Part shown: piece by piece, positions 45,382 to 53,906 of the stretch
Layout of the letters: the number at the start of each line of letters is the position of its first letter
How positions within the stretch are numbered: position 1 is the stretch's first letter
Made by a program: the position numbers and the translations under genes
Notes under the pieces: model-generated
What the model was told of the DNA's origin: nothing
Databases searched by the model: none
Seen by the model: the letters and a program-made list of their open reading frames with translations, nothing else
NCBI RefSeq assembly: GCF_009728995.1
Contig: NZ_VTZW01000015.1
Span: 124,001 to 188,000 of the forward strand
Reading direction: 5' to 3'
DNA length: 64,000 nucleotides
Source: Streptomonospora sp. PA3
GTDB lineage: Bacteria; Actinomycetota; Actinomycetes; Streptosporangiales; Streptosporangiaceae

Positions 45382-46713
45382 ATGACGCACCCGATCCAGC
45401 ATCCGACCGACGCCCTCCGGCTCGACGACCCCAAAGCACTCGCCGACCCGCAAGCGACATGGGACCGGCTTCTGGAGCGCTACCCCGAAGGGCTCGCGCC
45501 CGTCTTTCTCTCCAAGGGCGTGCCGGCCTGGCTGATGCTCACGCCGGACGTGCACCAGCAGGTTCTGCAGGACCCCGGCACCTTCGCCCGCGACGTCGAC
45601 CACTGGCGTGACCTCCACAACGGCGTCGTGCCCGAGAACTCCCCGCTGCGCGCCATCTACACCAAGCGGCGCAACGTCTGGAACGCCGACGGCGCCGAGC
45701 ACAAGCGCTACCGCGAGATCGTCGTGCGCGCGCTGTCCAACATCTCGCAGAACGAGATCATGGCCCACATCGACGAGGTCGTCGACCGGGTCGTCGACAC
45801 GTTCTGCACCGAAGGCCGGACCGATCTGGTCACGCGCTATGCCGGCGTGGTGCCGCTGCTCGTGCTGTGCCGGCTGTACGGCATGGACGCCCGGGAAGGC
45901 GTCGCGGTGTGCTCGGCCCAGCGGCAGGTGTGGGACGGCACCGACGACGCTCTGCACGTCCACGCCCAGCTGCAGCGGCGCATGACGGCGCTCGTCGAGC
46001 GGCGCCGCGCGGCGCCGGGTCGCGACCTGGTCTCGGAGCTGATCGCCGCGGGACTGGACGACGAGGAGATCCGCGACCACCTCACCTTCATCACCGCGGC
46101 GGCCCACGAGCCCACCGCACACACCATCGCCCATGCCCTGTGGCTGCTGCTGGGCCGCAAGAACGAACTCGTGCAGCTGAACTCGGGCCGCACGGTTCGC
46201 GAGGCGGTCAACACCAGCCTGTGGCACGCGCCGCCGATGCACACCCTCATCGGCCGGTTCGCCACACGCGACGCGGAGGTCGGCGGACGCCGAGTGGCCG
46301 CCGGCGACTGCCTGGTGATGGGGTTCGGCCCGGCGCAGCAGCTGCTGCGGCGCGACGAGCGCCTGGACACCGAGACCAACCGCGCCTACATGATCTTCGG
46401 GCTGGGCCCGCACGCCTGCCCCCGCGCCGGCCGCGACCTCGGTCTCGCGCTCGCCGAGAAAGCCGTGCAGCGGATCGACCGCCGCCTGCCCGACATGGTC
46501 CTGGTCGACGAGCAGTGGCAGGGAGTGTCGGCGGGCCGACTCAGCGGCGTGGAGTCGCTGCGCGTCGCGTTCACCCCCGCCGATCGCATCTACGAAGGAG
46601 CTCCGTGGCAACTCAGCGCATCGCAATCGACCCCCGAGACCTCGACAGAGACGCGACCGCGCACGCCCTTCACGCGGCGGGGCCGGTGGCTGAGGTGGAT
46701 CTGGGGGGAGTGA
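45382..46713 (+). CDS. Cytochrome P450 (CYP157-like) lacking both ExxR residues
   Basis: A 443-residue P450 from the ATG at 45382 (MTHPIQHPTDALRLDDP). Heme loop IFGLGPHACPRAGRDLGLALAEK has the cysteine at about residue 346. The K-helix reads REAVNTSLWHAPPMHTLIGRF, so where E-x-x-R is expected there is T-S-L-W: both Glu and Arg are missing. The I-helix FITAAAHEPTAHTIAH also deviates from AGxxT. It resembles the conservon P450 at 39842-41134 in layout. The last about 35 residues (after IYEGAPWQ) overlap the next P450's coding region by 109 nt and look like unconstrained read-through. Confidence 0.85.
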   Translation: MTHPIQHPTDALRLDDPKALADPQATWDRLLERYPEGLAPVFLSKGVPAWLMLTPDVHQQVLQDPGTFARDVDHWRDLHNGVVPENSPLRAIYTKRRNVWNADGAEHKRYREIVVRALSNISQNEIMAHIDEVVDRVVDTFCTEGRTDLVTRYAGVVPLLVLCRLYGMDAREGVAVCSAQRQVWDGTDDALHVHAQLQRRMTALVERRRAAPGRDLVSELIAAGLDDEEIRDHLTFITAAAHEPTAHTIAHALWLLLGRKNELVQLNSGRTVREAVNTSLWHAPPMHTLIGRFATRDAEVGGRRVAAGDCLVMGFGPAQQLLRRDERLDTETNRAYMIFGLGPHACPRAGRDLGLALAEKAVQRIDRRLPDMVLVDEQWQGVSAGRLSGVESLRVAFTPADRIYEGAPWQLSASQSTPETSTETRPRTPFTRRGRWLRWIWGE

Positions 46714-47852
46714 AAGCCCTGGCCGTCACCCGCCACGAAGCGCTGCGCGCGGTCCTGGCCGACCGCACGGGCACCTTCGTGCGGGGCGGCGCGCAGCAGC
46801 ACTGGCGCGCGGTGCGCGAGGGCGAGGTGGACCCCGACAGCGCGCTGGCGCAACTGGTCGGGGGGTCCATCGGCAGCCTGCTTACCGCAAACGGCGCCGA
46901 GCACACCCGGCTGCGCAAGCCCATGCAGACGCACTTCACCCGGCGGCGGGTGGAGGCCCTGCGCCCGCGGGTGGAGGAGCTCGCCGACGATCTCCTGGCC
47001 GACATGGACGGCGCCGACCCCGTGGACGTCAAGGACGCCTACGCCTGGCCGCTGACGGTCGGCGTGCTCGTGGGCCTGCTGGGCGTCGAGGCCGAGGACG
47101 CCCCCGTCCTCGGCGACATCGCCCGGCGCGTCTTCGAGCTGAGCGATCCCGGCGTCTACGCCGAGGCCAACGCCTTCCTGCGCGAGCTGGTGGCCAAGCG
47201 GCGCGCCGCGCCCGGCGACGACCTGGTCAGCGCACTGGCAGCGGCCGACGACGCCGCCGAGGAGGCCGACCGGCTCGGCGACGCCCAGATCGCCGCCAAC
47301 CTCGTACTGCTTGTGATCGCAGGATTCGAGACCACGATGGGCACCCTGGCCAACGGCGTGCGCGGGCTGCTGGCCCACCCCGACCAACTGGCGCGCGTCA
47401 CCGGCGGCGAGGTCGAGTGGACGGCGGCGATCGAGGAGATCCTGCGCCGCTACACCTCGGTGAGCCTGCTGCCGGCCGTGTTCTCCACCTGCGACACCGA
47501 GGTGGCGGGCGTGCCCGTGCCCGAGGGAGAGATGCTGCTGCTGGCCTACGGCGCCGCCGCGCTCGACCCGGGCGCCTGGCAGGACCCCGGCGCCTTCGAC
47601 GTGGGCCGCGACGCCCGCGGCCACCTCGCGTTCGGCCACGGTCCCCACCTGTGCCTGGGCGCCCCGCTGGCGCGCCTGGAGCTCGCCGTGGCCCTGCCGC
47701 GGCTGTTCGAGCGCTTCCCTGCTCTGGCCCTGGACGCCGAGCGGGAAGCGGCCGGTGCCGCGTCCCCGGTGGAGAGCTGGATGATGCACCACCCCAAGCA
47801 GCTGTGGGTGCGCCCGCGCGGAGTGGCCGCGGGACCGCACGCGCGGCCCTGA
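46605..47852 (+). CDS. Cytochrome P450 with normal motifs (CYP154-like position)
   Basis: A 415-residue P450 from the GTG at 46605, which has GAAGGAG four bases upstream and lies inside the previous P450 gene. Standard motifs: I-helix VLLVIAGFETTMGTLAN, ExxR in AAIEEILRRYTSVSLLP, YGAAALDPGAWQDPGAFDVGRD, and heme loop LAFGHGPHLCLGAPLARLEL with the cysteine near residue 352. Conservons of Streptomyces often encode a CYP157 next to a CYP154; here a CYP157-like protein is directly followed by this ordinary P450, so the pair may act together. Redox partners are not encoded nearby. Confidence 0.88.
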   Translation: MATQRIAIDPRDLDRDATAHALHAAGPVAEVDLGGVKALAVTRHEALRAVLADRTGTFVRGGAQQHWRAVREGEVDPDSALAQLVGGSIGSLLTANGAEHTRLRKPMQTHFTRRRVEALRPRVEELADDLLADMDGADPVDVKDAYAWPLTVGVLVGLLGVEAEDAPVLGDIARRVFELSDPGVYAEANAFLRELVAKRRAAPGDDLVSALAAADDAAEEADRLGDAQIAANLVLLVIAGFETTMGTLANGVRGLLAHPDQLARVTGGEVEWTAAIEEILRRYTSVSLLPAVFSTCDTEVAGVPVPEGEMLLLAYGAAALDPGAWQDPGAFDVGRDARGHLAFGHGPHLCLGAPLARLELAVALPRLFERFPALALDAEREAAGAASPVESWMMHHPKQLWVRPRGVAAGPHARP

Positions 47853-47929
47853 GCCGGTGGCGGGTCTGCGGCGCGTATCCGCCGCCGCGTCCGCCATCGG
47901 GTGCCCTTCCCTTTCGATACGGTCGTCTC

Positions 47930-48451
47930 ATGAGCGGCGACGGCAACGCGTATCTGATGGTGATCGGCGATCAGGAGGCGCTGGGCTGGATCCTTTCCAC
48001 TCAGCAGACCGCGTTTCCCGCCACGCGGCGGAGCGACGTGGCGGGGCTGGCGGCCGGTGATCGGATGCTCGTCTACACGACCCGGGGCTGCTTCCGCAAT
48101 CCCACCCGCGACCAGGGCCGGGTGATCGCCTCGGCGGCGGTGCAGGGGCCGGTCGTGCGGGACGACGACCCGGTGCGCTTCGGCGAGCGCGAGTTTCCGC
48201 TGCGCTGCCCGCTGCTCATCACCGAGGTGGCCCCGTTCGGCAGCGGCGTGGTGCTCGCCGAGCACGTCGAGCACCTGCACGTCTTCCCGGATCCGCGCTC
48301 GTGGAGCGTCCGCCTGCGCCGCTCCCCCGTGGCGCTGGACGACCACGACCACCGCTACGTCGCCGACCGCCTCCAGCACTGCACCCGCCCGCTCGCCGAG
48401 GCCATCGAGGACTACACCTCCCGCGCCGCCTCGGCCGAGCCGCGCCGCTGA
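47930..48451 (+). CDS. EVE/PUA-like domain protein
   Basis: A 173-residue protein beginning NAYLMVIGDQEALGWILSTQQTAFPATRRSDVAGLAAGDRMLVYTTRGCFRNPTRDQGRVI, which reads as an EVE (PUA-like) fold with its W-I and RMLVYT strands. EVE/YTH-related domains bind modified bases in RNA or DNA. PLLITEVAPFGSGVVLAEHVEHLHVFPDPRSWSVRLRRSPVALDD follows. Good ATG at 47930, 77 bp after the P450 pair. A GC-rich imperfect hairpin (about 48454-48495) follows its stop. Function unknown; the EVE call is moderate. Confidence 0.65.
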   Translation: MSGDGNAYLMVIGDQEALGWILSTQQTAFPATRRSDVAGLAAGDRMLVYTTRGCFRNPTRDQGRVIASAAVQGPVVRDDDPVRFGEREFPLRCPLLITEVAPFGSGVVLAEHVEHLHVFPDPRSWSVRLRRSPVALDDHDHRYVADRLQHCTRPLAEAIEDYTSRAASAEPRR

Positions 48452-48514
48452 GGGCGCCCCGCCGCGGCCCGCACGGCGCGGTCGGCCGCGGGGCATGCCG
48501 CAAACGGGCTCCCG

Positions 48515-50065
48515 TCAGGCCGAACCCCATCCCCGGGTGGAGAAGACCACCTGGGGGCTTTCCGCGAAGCCCTCGCCGTTCGCGGGGTATAGCGCGTAGC
48601 GCGCGAACTCGCCTGCGTCCGTCTGCAGAAGCAGGTCCGCCGCTCCGTCGCCGTTGTAGTCCCGCAGCGCCTCCGGGGACCACAGCGGCGGGTCGTCCTC
48701 GGCCTGCTCCGCGCCCTCGGGCGGGTCGGGCAGGGTGAGGCTGACGCCGGTGGCCCGGGCGACACCCTCGGGGCCGCCGGAGAGGACGGCGAAGCGCTGC
48801 TTCCCGCCGGAAGTGTCGCCGCGGTGGGGGTCGCTCAGGCCGACCACCACGTCGTCGTAGCCGTCGCCGTGCACGTCGGCCGCGATGAGGTCGCCGCCGA
48901 AGCCGTCGGCGTCCTGCGCCTCACCGGGCACGCCCGGAGTGGCACGGGTGACGCGCACCGGCTCACCCGCGGCGAAGCCGTCGGCGCCGGAGTAGACGTC
49001 CACGCGTCCGGGATGCAGCTCCGGATCCTCCTCCCCCAGCTCGTTCTCGTTGTCGGGGACGCCGTGGGTACCGACGGCGAGGTCGGGCACGTCGTCGCCG
49101 TCGAAGTCGCCGCCGGCGAGGTCGTGTCCGGCCGGGGTCTCGCCCAGGATCCCGGCCGCCGGACCGCCGTCGGAGCGCAGCACCAGGTGGGGGGCCGGGG
49201 ATTCGTCGTAGTTGCGCAGCAGCACCAGGTCGGTGGCCGGGTCGGTGTCGGCGGCGAAGGCCACCAGTTCGCTGCTCACTCCCTCCTCCTCCGGCCTCAC
49301 CGGCAGCGGCAGGTCCTCGGTCGAGGACGGCGCGCCCGAGCGGTCGAAGGGACCGCGCAGCAGCACCGTCTCGTACCGGGTCGGCAGGAAGAGCAGGTCG
49401 AGAGCCACGACGTCGACATCCCCGTCCCCGTCGAAGTCGCCCATCGTCGTGGTGGGCGGCTCGGAGTCCGCACCGGGGTCGGTCTCCAGCCACGGCAGCG
49501 GCACCGGCTGCTCGGCGAGCCCGTCGGGGCCGCCCCACAGCACGTACCCGCGGTCGGCCGAGACGACCATGTCGGTGTATCCGTCGTCGTCGAGGTCCGC
49601 GGTGGTCCGGAGGAACGGCCCCAGCACCGGTGGCGCTCCGACGTCGGCGACGCCGAGGTCCTCGGGGGTGAGGACGCTTCTGCGGTCGGGGTCGAGACCG
49701 GATTCGCCGCCGAGCACCGCGCCCGCGAAGAAGGGCTCATCCCAGGTACGTATCGCCAGGTCGGAGTAGCCGTCGCCGTTGAAGTCGACGGGCGGGTCGG
49801 TTCCGGCGCCCGGGGAGCCGCCGGCGGCGGGCGTCGGTGAGACCGGGCCGGGCTCGGGATGGAGGTTGACCGGCGGAGCGGGCGATTCGCCGGAGCCGGG
49901 GGCCTCGGCCGCGGATCCGCCGCAGGCGGTCGCGGCCAGGCAGGCGAGGCACGAGGCGGTGGCCGGCAGGGCGGACAACGGACGCCGAAGGCGCCGGCGG
50001 CGCGGCGGCTGTGCGTGAATGGGGACCTCCAGGGGGTCGCGGACCGGACTTTTGTACGACTCCAT
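48515..50065 (-). CDS. FG-GAP/VCBS repeat lipoprotein (integrin-alpha-like propeller)
   Basis: A 516-residue secreted protein. After a basic stretch (PPRRRRLRRPLSALP) a hydrophobic segment ends ACLAATACGGS, a plausible but non-ideal lipobox. A Pro/Gly linker follows (about residues 55-90), then six or seven FG-GAP repeats with calcium loops: DFNGDGYSDLAI, DLDDDGYTDMVV, DFDGDGDVDVVAL, DFDGDDVPDLAV, DVHGDGYDDVVV and DYNGDGAADLLL. It should fold as an extracellular beta-propeller. The ATG at 50065 lacks a clear ribosome-binding site, so the start is uncertain. It is divergent from the LysR gene. Confidence 0.85.
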   Translation of the reverse strand: MESYKSPVRDPLEVPIHAQPPRRRRLRRPLSALPATASCLACLAATACGGSAAEAPGSGESPAPPVNLHPEPGPVSPTPAAGGSPGAGTDPPVDFNGDGYSDLAIRTWDEPFFAGAVLGGESGLDPDRRSVLTPEDLGVADVGAPPVLGPFLRTTADLDDDGYTDMVVSADRGYVLWGGPDGLAEQPVPLPWLETDPGADSEPPTTTMGDFDGDGDVDVVALDLLFLPTRYETVLLRGPFDRSGAPSSTEDLPLPVRPEEEGVSSELVAFAADTDPATDLVLLRNYDESPAPHLVLRSDGGPAAGILGETPAGHDLAGGDFDGDDVPDLAVGTHGVPDNENELGEEDPELHPGRVDVYSGADGFAAGEPVRVTRATPGVPGEAQDADGFGGDLIAADVHGDGYDDVVVGLSDPHRGDTSGGKQRFAVLSGGPEGVARATGVSLTLPDPPEGAEQAEDDPPLWSPEALRDYNGDGAADLLLQTDAGEFARYALYPANGEGFAESPQVVFSTRGWGSA

Positions 50066-50174
50066 CGGTTCATCGGTGGTTTACCGCGATGTCCCGGAAA
50101 CGCCGGGTTGCGGGCGCCGAGCGCCCCTGCCGCACCCGTCCGCCCTGGGGCGAACCGGCCCCGGCGCGCCCTTT

Positions 50175-50193
50175 CGATAGGTTGGACCTATCG
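50175..50193. promoter_or_regulatory. Operator palindrome upstream of the tartrate-locus LysR gene
   Basis: CGATAGGT-TGG-ACCTATCG is a perfect inverted repeat (8-bp arms, 3-nt centre) ending 29 bases before the LysR ATG. Its core ATAGG-N5-CCTAT (50177-50191) recurs at 51312-51326 before the catabolic operon and fits the T-N11-A style of LysR sites. Confidence 0.65.
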
Positions 50194-50222
50194 CGCCTGG
50201 AATACCGAACACGGGATGTCGT

Positions 50223-51116
50223 ATGGACACGCGCCAATTGGAGTACTTCCTCGCGATCGTCGACCACCAGGGCTTCAGCCGGGCGGCGGTGCGGATGCAT
50301 GTCGCGCAGCCCTCGCTCTCCCAGGCCATCCAGCGCCTGGAGCGGGAACTGGGTGTGGCGCTGTTCCACCGGGTGGGGCGGCGGGTGCTGCTGACCGCGG
50401 CGGGGCGGGCGATGGTGGAGCCCGCGCGCCAGGTGCTGCGCGGGCTCGACACCACGCGCGCCAGCGTGGAGTCCATCAAAGGCGTGCTCTCCGGACAGGT
50501 CGACATCGCGGTGATGCCCTCCCAGGCGGTCGAGCCGCTGACCACGATCGTCACCCGCTTCGCCGAGCGCTTCCCCGGTGTGACCGTCAACGTCTCAGCG
50601 GTGTTCACGCCGCCCGAGGCCGTCGACGCGGTACGCGAGGGAGTCTGCGAACTGGCCCTGGTGGGATCGGGCGAGGCGCTGCTCCCGATCGGCATGCAGG
50701 AGCACCCGATCGAGATGCAGAAGTTCGTCCTGGTGACGCCGCCGGACAACCCATTCGGCGGGGCCACCCGGGTGACCTGGAGCGATCTCGCCGGGCAGCG
50801 GGTGATCGCCTACCCCGCGGGAAGCCGCGGCCGGCACCTGGTCGACCGCATCCGCGCCGAGGGCGTCGACCTGCACATCGCCGTCCAGGCCGGCCACCGC
50901 GAGGCGATCCTGCCGCTGGTGCTCAACGGGGCCGGCGTGGCGCTGCTGACCGAGTCCTGGACCCGCACCGCCCGCAGCGGCGGCGCGCACGTGCTCGACC
51001 TGGACCCGCCGACCTGGATCCGGATCTCGCTGCTCAACCGCGACGCGCCGCTGACCCCGGCCGCGCAGGCGTTCCGCGAGACGGCGCTCGCCTCGGCGCA
51101 CAACGCCCACCGGTGA
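50223..51116 (+). CDS. LysR-family regulator of the tartrate-type operon
   Basis: A 297-residue LysR regulator. MDTRQLEYFLAIVDHQGFSRAAVRMHVAQPSLSQAIQRLERELGVALFHRVGRRVLLTAAGRAMV is the helix-turn-helix and linker. The effector domain begins VDIAVMPSQAVEPLTTIVTRFAERFPGVTV. It lies 388 bp upstream of the first catabolic gene on the same strand, and an identical palindrome precedes both. So it likely controls itself and the operon in response to a hydroxy-dicarboxylic acid (inference). Confidence 0.9.
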   Translation: MDTRQLEYFLAIVDHQGFSRAAVRMHVAQPSLSQAIQRLERELGVALFHRVGRRVLLTAAGRAMVEPARQVLRGLDTTRASVESIKGVLSGQVDIAVMPSQAVEPLTTIVTRFAERFPGVTVNVSAVFTPPEAVDAVREGVCELALVGSGEALLPIGMQEHPIEMQKFVLVTPPDNPFGGATRVTWSDLAGQRVIAYPAGSRGRHLVDRIRAEGVDLHIAVQAGHREAILPLVLNGAGVALLTESWTRTARSGGAHVLDLDPPTWIRISLLNRDAPLTPAAQAFRETALASAHNAHR

Positions 51117-51311
51117 GCCGCCCGGCGCCCGAATGCGCACGGGCGCACGCCGACGCGCACGCCGGAGCGCGCACCGCGAAATCCGGATTCCAGCGCGCAA
51201 ATCGGCGCATTCCACCGACCGCCCCGGAAACCCGCATGGCGGAAATCCTCGCGGAACTCCCGTTTCCCCCTTCCCCGAAAACGGGGCCGGCCCTGCAGTG
51301 AACACACTCCC

Positions 51312-51326
51312 ATAGGCGCTGCCTAT
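51312..51326. promoter_or_regulatory. Second copy of the ATAGG-N5-CCTAT operator, before the catabolic operon
   Basis: ATAGG-CGCTG-CCTAT, with the same half-sites and spacing as the site before the LysR gene (50177-50191) but a different centre. It is 178 bp upstream of the GTG at 51505. The conserved half-sites with unrelated spacer are what a shared dimer-binding site would show. Confidence 0.65.
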
Positions 51327-51504
51327 CGGTCCCATCGCCAACGGCAGTTGGACATTCGACACAATCGTGAAATTAGATGTTCACCGTGTGATCCGGGGTG
51401 GCACGCGGCCCCGGGGTGCGGCCGTCCCCGCGCCCCGGGCCCGGTGCTCCGGATCGCACGCGCACGAAAAACGGGTCGGATTCCGCGGCGGACAGGGAGT
51501 CGGT

Positions 51505-52575
51505 GTGCAGCGTTTCGATATCGCGGTCATTCCCGGAGACGGGATCGGCAACGAAGTCATGCCCGAGGCCCTGCGCGTCCTGCAGGCGGCGGGCGCCCGA
51601 TACGGCGTGGAATTCGCCTTCCGCGAGTTCGACTGGAGCTGCGCCACCTACAAGCGGACCGGCCGGATGATGCCCGAGGACGGCATCGACAGGCTGCGCG
51701 ACCACGACGCGATCCTGCTCGGCGCCGTGGGCTATCCCGGCGTCCCCGACCACGTCTCCCTGTGGGGCCTGCTGATCCCCATCCGCCGGGAGTTCGACCA
51801 GTACGTCAACCTGCGCCCGGTCCGGCTGCTGCCCGGCCTGACCCCGCCGGTGCGCGGCGTCTCCCCCGGCGACATCGACTTCTGGGTGGTGCGCGAGAAC
51901 AGCGAGGGCGAGTACTCGACCCTGGGCGGCCGCCAGGGCGAGGGCACGCCCGGCGAGATGGTCGTGCAGGCGTCGGTGTTCACCCGGCGCGGAACCGACC
52001 GCATCCTGCGCTACGCCTTCGAGTTCGCGCGCCGCAACAAGCGCTCGCTGGTCACCTCGGCGACCAAGTCCAACGGCATCTACCACTCGATGCCCTACTG
52101 GGACGAGCGCTTCCGCGCGATCGCGGCGGAATACCCGGATCTGGCCGTCGAACAGGAGCACATCGACATCCTCACCGCGAAGTTCGTGCTGCGGCCGGGC
52201 CACTTCGACGTGGTGGTGGGCAGCAACCTGTTCGGCGACATCCTCTCCGACCTGGGACCCGGCGTGACCGGCACGATCGGCGTGGCCCCCTCCGCCAACA
52301 TCGACCCGGAGCGGCGCCACCCCTCGATGTTCGAACCCGTGCACGGCTCGGCCCCCGACATCGCCGGCCGCGGGGTCGCCAACCCCATCGGGCAGATCTG
52401 GTCGGCGGCGATGATGCTCGACCATCTGGGCGCCGCCGAGGCGGCCGCCGGGGTGCTCGGCGCGGTGGAGTCCGTGCTGGCCTCGCCCGACGCGCCGCTG
52501 ACCCCCGACCTCGGCGGCAGGGCCGGCACCCGGGATCTGGGCGAGGCCGTCGCCGCCGCCGTGGCCGGCCGGTGA
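51505..52575 (+). CDS. Tartrate/D-malate dehydrogenase family (beta-decarboxylating) enzyme 1
   Basis: A 356-residue member of the isocitrate/isopropylmalate dehydrogenase superfamily, in the tartrate dehydrogenase/D-malate dehydrogenase branch. FDIAVIPGDGIGNEVMPEALRVL is the N-terminal nucleotide-site strand. LLGAVGYPGVPDHVSLWGLLIPIRREFDQYVNLRPVRLLPG (the VPDHVSLWGLLIPIRR stretch) is diagnostic. DFWVVRENSEGEYSTLGG, TSATKSNGIYHSMPYWDE (catalytic Lys) and NLFGDILSDLGPGVTGTIGVAPSANIDPERRHPSMFEPVHGSAPDIAG follow. GTG start with GGGAG five bases upstream. Likely oxidises tartrate or malate to oxaloglycolate or pyruvate with NAD. Confidence 0.88.
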   Translation: MQRFDIAVIPGDGIGNEVMPEALRVLQAAGARYGVEFAFREFDWSCATYKRTGRMMPEDGIDRLRDHDAILLGAVGYPGVPDHVSLWGLLIPIRREFDQYVNLRPVRLLPGLTPPVRGVSPGDIDFWVVRENSEGEYSTLGGRQGEGTPGEMVVQASVFTRRGTDRILRYAFEFARRNKRSLVTSATKSNGIYHSMPYWDERFRAIAAEYPDLAVEQEHIDILTAKFVLRPGHFDVVVGSNLFGDILSDLGPGVTGTIGVAPSANIDPERRHPSMFEPVHGSAPDIAGRGVANPIGQIWSAAMMLDHLGAAEAAAGVLGAVESVLASPDAPLTPDLGGRAGTRDLGEAVAAAVAGR

Positions 52576-52682
52576 GGCGGCGCCGGCTCCGGCATCCCTG
52601 ACCGGCCCCGCCGACCCGCCGCCCCGCCGCCGCTCCCCGTCCCCTCCCCTCCCCGCCCCGCCGAGCGAACAGGAGCCCCGCC

Positions 52683-53768
52683 ATCAGCGCTCAACGCCCC
52701 CTGACCATCGCCGCGATCCCCGCAGACGGAGTGGGGACCGAGGTCGTCGACGCCACCCGCACCGCGCTCGCCGAACTCGCCCGGCGCGGCCCCGAGCCCT
52801 TCGAGATCACCTGGCGCGAGTTCCCGTGGGGCTCGCGGTACTACGCCGAGCACGGCCGGATGATGCCCGAGGACGGCCTGGACCGCCTGCGCGACATGGA
52901 CGCGATCTTCTTCGGCGCGGTGGGCTGGCCGACCGTGCCCGACCACATCAGCCTGTGGGGTCTGCGCCTGGCCATCTGCCAGGGCTTCGACCAGTGGGCC
53001 AACATCCGCCCCGTGCGCTTCCTGCCCGGCGTCCGCAGCCCGCTGCGCGGCACCCAGGGCGCACAGGGGTCCGGACTGGACTGGGTGGTGATCCGCGAGA
53101 ACAGCGAGGGCGAGTACGCCGGGCTGGGCGGCCGCAACCTCGCCGCCCGCGGCCCCGGCCACGAGGTCGCGGTGCAGTCGGCGCTGTTCACCGAGACCGG
53201 GTGCGAGCGGATCATGCGCTACGCCTTCGACCTGGCCCGCACCCGCGCCCGCCCCAAGGTCACCGGCGTCACCAAGAGCAACGCCCAGCAGTACGGGATG
53301 GTGCTGTGGGACGAGGTCTTCGACCGGGTGGCGGCCGACTACCCCGATGTCGAGGCCGAGCGGGTGCTCGTCGACGCCATGGCGGCGCGCTTCGTGCTCC
53401 AGCCGGAGAGCCTGTCGGTCGTGGTCGCCTCCAACCTGCACGCCGACATCCTCTCCGATCTCGGCAGCGCGCTCGCCGGGAGCCTGGGCGTCGCCGCCAG
53501 CGCCAACCTCAACCCCGAACGCCGCTTCCCCAGCATGTTCGAGCCGGTTCACGGCTCGGCCCCCGACATCGCCGGGCAGGGCGTGGCCGACCCGATCGGC
53601 GCCTTCGGCAGCGCCGCGCTGATGCTGGACCACCTGGGCCTGCCCGCGGCGGCCGCCGCCCTGGAGGACGCCATCGCCCGGACGACCGGCGCGGGCGTGC
53701 TCACCCCCGATCTCGGCGGCGGCGCCACCACCGACGAGGTGACCAAGGCGCTCATCGACCGGATGTGA
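52683..53768 (+). CDS. Tartrate/D-malate dehydrogenase family enzyme 2, apparent ATC start
   Basis: A 361-residue paralogue of the preceding gene (same MMPEDGLDRLRDMDAIFFGAVGWPTVPDHISLWGLRL, RENSEGEYAGLGG, VTKSNAQQYG and FEPVHGSAPDIAGQG motifs). The first in-frame GTG (52731) falls inside the dinucleotide motif IPADGVGTEVV, so it cannot be the start. Upstream there is no ATG, GTG or TTG in frame. ATC at 52683 lies seven bases after AGGAG, and the residues from it (SAQRPLTIAAIPADGVGTEV) give the family N-terminus. A CTG nine codons later is the alternative. Second gene of the operon; may handle another stereoisomer. Confidence 0.82.
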   Translation: MSAQRPLTIAAIPADGVGTEVVDATRTALAELARRGPEPFEITWREFPWGSRYYAEHGRMMPEDGLDRLRDMDAIFFGAVGWPTVPDHISLWGLRLAICQGFDQWANIRPVRFLPGVRSPLRGTQGAQGSGLDWVVIRENSEGEYAGLGGRNLAARGPGHEVAVQSALFTETGCERIMRYAFDLARTRARPKVTGVTKSNAQQYGMVLWDEVFDRVAADYPDVEAERVLVDAMAARFVLQPESLSVVVASNLHADILSDLGSALAGSLGVAASANLNPERRFPSMFEPVHGSAPDIAGQGVADPIGAFGSAALMLDHLGLPAAAAALEDAIARTTGAGVLTPDLGGGATTDEVTKALIDRM

Positions 53769-53906
53769 GGCGGGCCGGCGGGCGGCACAGCACCACCGCC
53801 CGCGGCCTTCCCCGCTTCCCCGTCTCCCGACCCCGGCGGCGCGGCCGACCGGTGCCGCCGCTGCGCCGGCGGCGCGCACACCAGCACAGCCAGGACAGGA
53901 CGACCA

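Noticed and set aside
52731-53768. GTG at 52731 as the start of the second dehydrogenase
   Set aside because: It would cut the conserved nucleotide-binding motif in half; see the ATC-start finding.
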